A stretch of 64,000 nucleotides of DNA from an uncultured Draconibacterium sp. (lineage in GTDB: Bacteria; Bacteroidota; Bacteroidia; Bacteroidales; Prolixibacteraceae), in assembly GCF_963677575.1 (NCBI RefSeq), contig NZ_OY782038.1, forward strand, positions 2,421,501 through 2,485,500, given 5' to 3'. The position numbers and the translations under genes are program-made. The first letter of the stretch is position 1, and every line of letters begins with the position of its first letter. Under the pieces are notes generated by a model that was not told where the DNA came from, ran no database searches, and saw only the letters and a list, made by a program, of their open reading frames with translations. This document shows positions 61,284-64,000 of the stretch, one piece after another.

Positions 61284-62519
61284 TTAGTTCACCTTCTTTT
61301 TCCCGGCCATTGTCATTAGCGGTTCAACCGGCAGTTCTTTGCCTTTTAGCAAAATGTGCCAGTAAATCCAGCGGAACATAACTTTGCCATAGTGGTTGAT
61401 TTTGGTATTTTCCAGCAAGCCAAACGGCCCGATGCCCGGTAGCGGGAAAGTTCCCGGAAGTGGTTCTGTATCGTAATTGAAATCGATAAGTGCACCTTTC
61501 CCAAAACCGGTTTCGATGTAGCAGTTGGCATGACCATCAAATTTTGCGTGCAGCGGACGGCCTTCAATGGCACTCATCAGGTTCTCAAATAAAATCTCGG
61601 CGGCAAAGTGAGCCACCGATCCGGCTTTCGAAGTTGGAATATTTGAAGCGTCGCCCAGTACAAAGATGTTCTCGTGTGCCACCGACTGCAAGGTATGTTT
61701 ATCGGTTGGAACAAAATTCAGATCATCTCCTAATCCGCTTCTTTCAATCATATCGTCGCCCATATTCACAGGCACCACGGTAAGCACATCAAAATCAATT
61801 TCTTTCTCGTCGTAGGAAATAAGTTTCTTGGCGTCGTTATCTACCCGTTCGATATAGAAATCAGGAATTACCTCGATGTTTTTCTCGGCTAACAACTCCG
61901 AAAGCATTTTTGTAGCTACGGGTTTGGTAAAAGCTCCCGGCATTGGCGTAACATAGGCTATTTCCACCTTATCGCGCATGCCCAGTTCGGTGAAATACGC
62001 ATCGGCCAGAAAGACAAACTCAAGTGGTGCAACCGGGCATTTGTAAGGCAATTCGGTAATGGCCATTACCAGTTTTCCTCCTTCCCAGCCTTTAAAGAAT
62101 TTTTGCAGCGCCAACGCACCGTCGATGGTATAAAAGTCGAAGATCTCTTTGTACCACAGCTTGTCTTTCAAACCCGGTGTTTCATCCGGATTGGTTTTGG
62201 TACCCGTTGCCACAATCAGAAAATCGTAATTCAGCACCTGCCCGCCGTCAAGGTGTACTTTATTGGCATCGCCCTCGATTCTGTCGATTGCCGAATATAT
62301 CATAGTCACCCCGGCAGGAATAAAGTCTGCTTTTGGTTTTATCACATCTTCCTTCTGGTAAATACCAAAAGGAATAAATAAAAATCCGGGTTGGTAGTAA
62401 TGTGTTTTAAACTGATCGACAATGGTAATTGCCCACTCGTCTCTGTCGAGTGCCTTCCGTAGCTTATTAGCCATCATTGTGCCCGCAGTTCCGGCTCCAA
62501 GAATTACTATCTTCTTCAT
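61284..62519 (-). CDS. Sulfide:quinone oxidoreductase-like flavoprotein
   Basis: A 411-residue FAD enzyme with ILGAGTAGTMMANKL at the N-terminus, C161 in ELPYKCPVAPLEF and a second conserved Cys in HANCYIETGFGKG (about residue 345). LGDASNIPTSKAGSVAHFA provides the second FAD contact. The two Cys match the redox pair of sulfide:quinone oxidoreductases. It would oxidise sulfide to sulfane sulfur and reduce quinone, feeding the bd or other oxidases. A broader family role is possible. First gene of the dsrC-dsrE operon. Confidence 0.88.
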   Translation of the reverse strand: MKKIVILGAGTAGTMMANKLRKALDRDEWAITIVDQFKTHYYQPGFLFIPFGIYQKEDVIKPKADFIPAGVTMIYSAIDRIEGDANKVHLDGGQVLNYDFLIVATGTKTNPDETPGLKDKLWYKEIFDFYTIDGALALQKFFKGWEGGKLVMAITELPYKCPVAPLEFVFLADAYFTELGMRDKVEIAYVTPMPGAFTKPVATKMLSELLAEKNIEVIPDFYIERVDNDAKKLISYDEKEIDFDVLTVVPVNMGDDMIERSGLGDDLNFVPTDKHTLQSVAHENIFVLGDASNIPTSKAGSVAHFAAEILFENLMSAIEGRPLHAKFDGHANCYIETGFGKGALIDFNYDTEPLPGTFPLPGIGPFGLLENTKINHYGKVMFRWIYWHILLKGKELPVEPLMTMAGKKKVN

Positions 62520-62591
62520 TTTAAATCGTTCTATTGGTTATCAGCGATTTAAAGTTACCGGAGCGCGGATAAGATGCTGTAAAACCTGCTA

Positions 62592-62603
62592 TGATAATTA
62601 TCA
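62592..62603. promoter_or_regulatory. FNR-box-like palindrome between the SQR operon and the Crp/Fnr gene
   Basis: TGATAATTATCA is a perfect palindrome with the TGAT-N4-ATCA core of FNR operators. It lies 72 bp upstream of the SQR start and 65 bp upstream of the regulator's ATG. A second inverted pair, TATCA (62616-62620) and TGATA (62629-62633), follows. Control of both genes by the encoded regulator is plausible but inferred. Confidence 0.5.
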
Positions 62604-62668
62604 GAGAGTAATAAATATCATAAAAAATTGATACATTGCGGGTTAATGAAACACGAGTAAACCGGGCT

Positions 62669-63358
62669 ATGGGAAACACATCTTGTACTTGCGAATATTG
62701 TCAGTTAAAAAATATCTTTTTTGCACATGTTGAAAGTGATGAACTCACCAATATTTGTGATTTTAAAGTAGAAAGAGAATATTCAAAAGGAGAATCAATA
62801 ATACAGGAAGGAGATCCAATAACCGAATTTGTGTACATGAAAAAAGGCTTGGTCAAACTTTCAAAAACTTCAATTAACGGCAAAGATCAAATTATCAGTT
62901 TCTCAAAACCTTTCGATTTTGTCAGCCTCTTATCGGTATTTTCATCAAAGGAATATAAATATTCCGTTACTGCCATTGAGGAAACAACGGTATGTATTCT
63001 GCAATTGGATTTGGTAAAAAAATATGCTGAGGAAAATGCGCTGTTCGCAATGGACATGATGTCGAATATTAGCCAGATGACTGATAAAATTATTCACGAT
63101 AGCCTGGAGATAAAACGCAAACACCTAAAAGGACGCATTGCACATGTACTGCTTTATTTCTCCGATTATATTTATAAAAAAGATGAATTTGAACTTCCGA
63201 TTTCACGACGTGAGATTGCCGAATATATTGGAATGACCACGGAAAATGTAATTCGCACCTTATCCGAATTCCGTAAAGATGAAATCATCAAAATATTTGG
63301 AAAGGACATTCTGATTGCCGACAAGAAACGCTTGAAAAGCATTTCAGAGTTTGGATGA
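62669..63358 (+). CDS. Crp/Fnr-family transcriptional regulator with N-terminal Cys motif
   Basis: A 229-residue regulator. The N-terminus CTCEYCQLKNIFF has three Cys (C-x-C-x2-C), a cluster or redox motif often seen in Bacteroidota FNR-like proteins. The cyclic-nucleotide-like beta barrel (about residues 25-120) and a C-terminal helix-turn-helix (ISRREIAEYIGMTTENVIRTLSEF, about 183-206) follow. The ATG at 62669 (MGNTSCTCEYC) is preferred; a TTG start at 62636 adds 11 unrelated residues. It is a good candidate to sense oxygen or sulfur and control the respiratory genes here. Confidence 0.92.
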   Translation: MGNTSCTCEYCQLKNIFFAHVESDELTNICDFKVEREYSKGESIIQEGDPITEFVYMKKGLVKLSKTSINGKDQIISFSKPFDFVSLLSVFSSKEYKYSVTAIEETTVCILQLDLVKKYAEENALFAMDMMSNISQMTDKIIHDSLEIKRKHLKGRIAHVLLYFSDYIYKKDEFELPISRREIAEYIGMTTENVIRTLSEFRKDEIIKIFGKDILIADKKRLKSISEFG

Positions 63359-63910
63359 TTCCAAATCTTCAGGTCGGTTTAAATTGGTAAACAGGCGCTT
63401 GTTTTTGTTAAGGTATACACTGGCATCAACCCAATTTGTATTAACACGCTTCAGCAAATTGTGCATTCTGTAATCACCATTTTCCAGCAGCTCTTCCATT
63501 TTTGAGATACAAGCTCTGTTGTAAAGTGCAATAAGCGGTTCGCTACCTTTTTCTGAAAACGGAACAACGGCATCAAAATCACCTGTATTTTTTAAAAGAA
63601 ACTGCAAAAAAGGCGCATCAACAAAAGCGGCATCAACACTTAAAACCAAATTCCAAGCGGAACTCGATTGTTTTAAACCTGAATAAATCCCGCCAATCGG
63701 ACCACAGTTTTTCACCTCATCGTTAATAACCGGGTAATTAAAACCGGAATGCAAATTATTGTTCGAGCTAATTAACAGTTCTGACGAAAGCGGTTTGCAA
63801 AGGTCTATTGCACGTTCCAGCAAAGTTTTTCCTTCGATCTCCAGCAGTGCTTTGTCGGTACCCATTCGTTTGCTTTTTCCGCCGGCAAGAATTATTGTGG
63901 TAATTTGCAT
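63344..63910 (-). CDS. mobA: Molybdenum cofactor guanylyltransferase
   Basis: A 188-residue enzyme with the nucleotide-binding start IILAGGKSKRMGTDKALLEI, the central LSVDAAFVDAP (metal Asp region) and FTNLNRPEDL at the end. It attaches GMP to molybdopterin, making the bis-MGD cofactor needed by the molybdoenzyme at 53763. It overlaps the convergent regulator gene by 15 bp. Confidence 0.93.
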   Translation of the reverse strand: MQITTIILAGGKSKRMGTDKALLEIEGKTLLERAIDLCKPLSSELLISSNNNLHSGFNYPVINDEVKNCGPIGGIYSGLKQSSSAWNLVLSVDAAFVDAPFLQFLLKNTGDFDAVVPFSEKGSEPLIALYNRACISKMEELLENGDYRMHNLLKRVNTNWVDASVYLNKNKRLFTNLNRPEDLESSKL

Positions 63911-63930
63911 GTGCTAAATGTACAGAAATA

Positions 63931-63961
63931 AAAAAAGCTCCAGATAAAATCTGAAGCTTTT
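63931..63961 (-). terminator. Terminator between tRNA-His and mobA
   Basis: AAAGCT-c-CAGAT (63934-63945) pairs with ATCTG-a-AGCTTT (63949-63960). On the minus strand the stem is followed by T residues, so it should end the tRNA transcript ahead of mobA. Confidence 0.6.
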
Positions 63962-63965
63962 ATAG

Positions 63966-64000
63966 GGTGGATGATGGGATTTGAACCCACGACCTCCGGA
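63966..64000 (-). tRNA. tRNA-His, 3' part (cut by the window end)
   Basis: The visible 3' half, read on the minus strand, has the anticodon stem end TCCGG, a variable loop AGGTC, a T arm GTGGG-TTCAAAT-CCCAT, and an acceptor strand CATCCAC followed by C at the discriminator position. C73 with this T arm is typical of bacterial tRNA-His. CCA is not encoded (CCT follows). The anticodon lies outside the window, so the identity is inferred. Confidence 0.75.

Overview
The window is a chromosomal segment from a member of the Bacteroidota, most likely a marine or sediment facultative anaerobe of the Marinilabiliales type. The taxonomic call is inference. It rests on TAnnTTTG-type -7 promoter boxes, a fused CcoN-CcoO oxidase subunit, a DUF4492 gene in front of cydAB, moderate-to-low GC, sparse Shine-Dalgarno sequences and several palindromic intergenic repeats of a kind common in this phylum.

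Layout. 0.2-4.5 kb (minus strand): a caa3-type cytochrome c oxidase operon (SCO1, coxA, coxC, coxD, coxB with a fused haem c). 5.2-17.1 kb (plus): a membrane module of Fe-S protein, NrfD and cytochrome c, run straight into a complete cbb3 oxidase and maturation set (ccoS, ccoNO with an extra haem domain, ccoQ, ccoP, ccoG, ccoH, a TauE/SafE-like protein, ccoI). 17.1-19.3 kb (minus): a CoA-disulfide-reductase-like flavoprotein with a DUF4405 membrane protein. 19.5-22.8 kb: cytochrome bd oxidase (DUF4492, cydA, cydB, a tiny membrane protein). Three terminal oxidases therefore lie within 23 kb.

22.9-43.5 kb is mostly housekeeping: a GT2 glycosyltransferase and three large membrane proteins, an SLC12/APC-type transporter, coaD, a NUDIX hydrolase, pyrE, birA, rsfS, ftsH, lutC, cdsA, pssA and a sigma-54 response regulator. 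Between pssA and the regulator (41.5-42.3 kb) is a gene-free stretch with an elaborate hairpin-bounded structured element and a second stem-rich element.

43.6-62.5 kb is a sulfur and electron-transfer island. It holds two parallel modules. One is octaheme tetrathionate-reductase-like cytochrome, cytochrome b, YeeE and a YeeE-rhodanese fusion. The other is Psr/Phs-type molybdoenzyme A-B-C, YeeE, YeeE and two rhodanese-fold proteins, interrupted by an IS4-family insertion whose 9-bp target duplication is visible. All three rhodanese-fold proteins lack the active-site cysteine yet end in a GGC or GGCS tail. Next come a Rieske protein and a 901-residue cytochrome b fused to about twelve haem c sites, then DsrE, DsrC/TusE, DUF1641 and a sulfide:quinone-oxidoreductase-like flavoprotein. 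The window closes with a Crp/Fnr regulator, mobA (molybdenum cofactor supply) and the 3' part of a tRNA-His.

How the genes fit together (inference): the cell can respire oxygen at different tensions through caa3, cbb3 and bd oxidases, and sulfur compounds through Psr and Otr enzymes. SQR, DsrC/DsrE, YeeE transporters and rhodanese-like proteins handle sulfane sulfur, and two unusual quinol-oxidising complexes (FeS-NrfD-cytochrome c and Rieske-b-multihaem c) may replace a classical bc1 complex.
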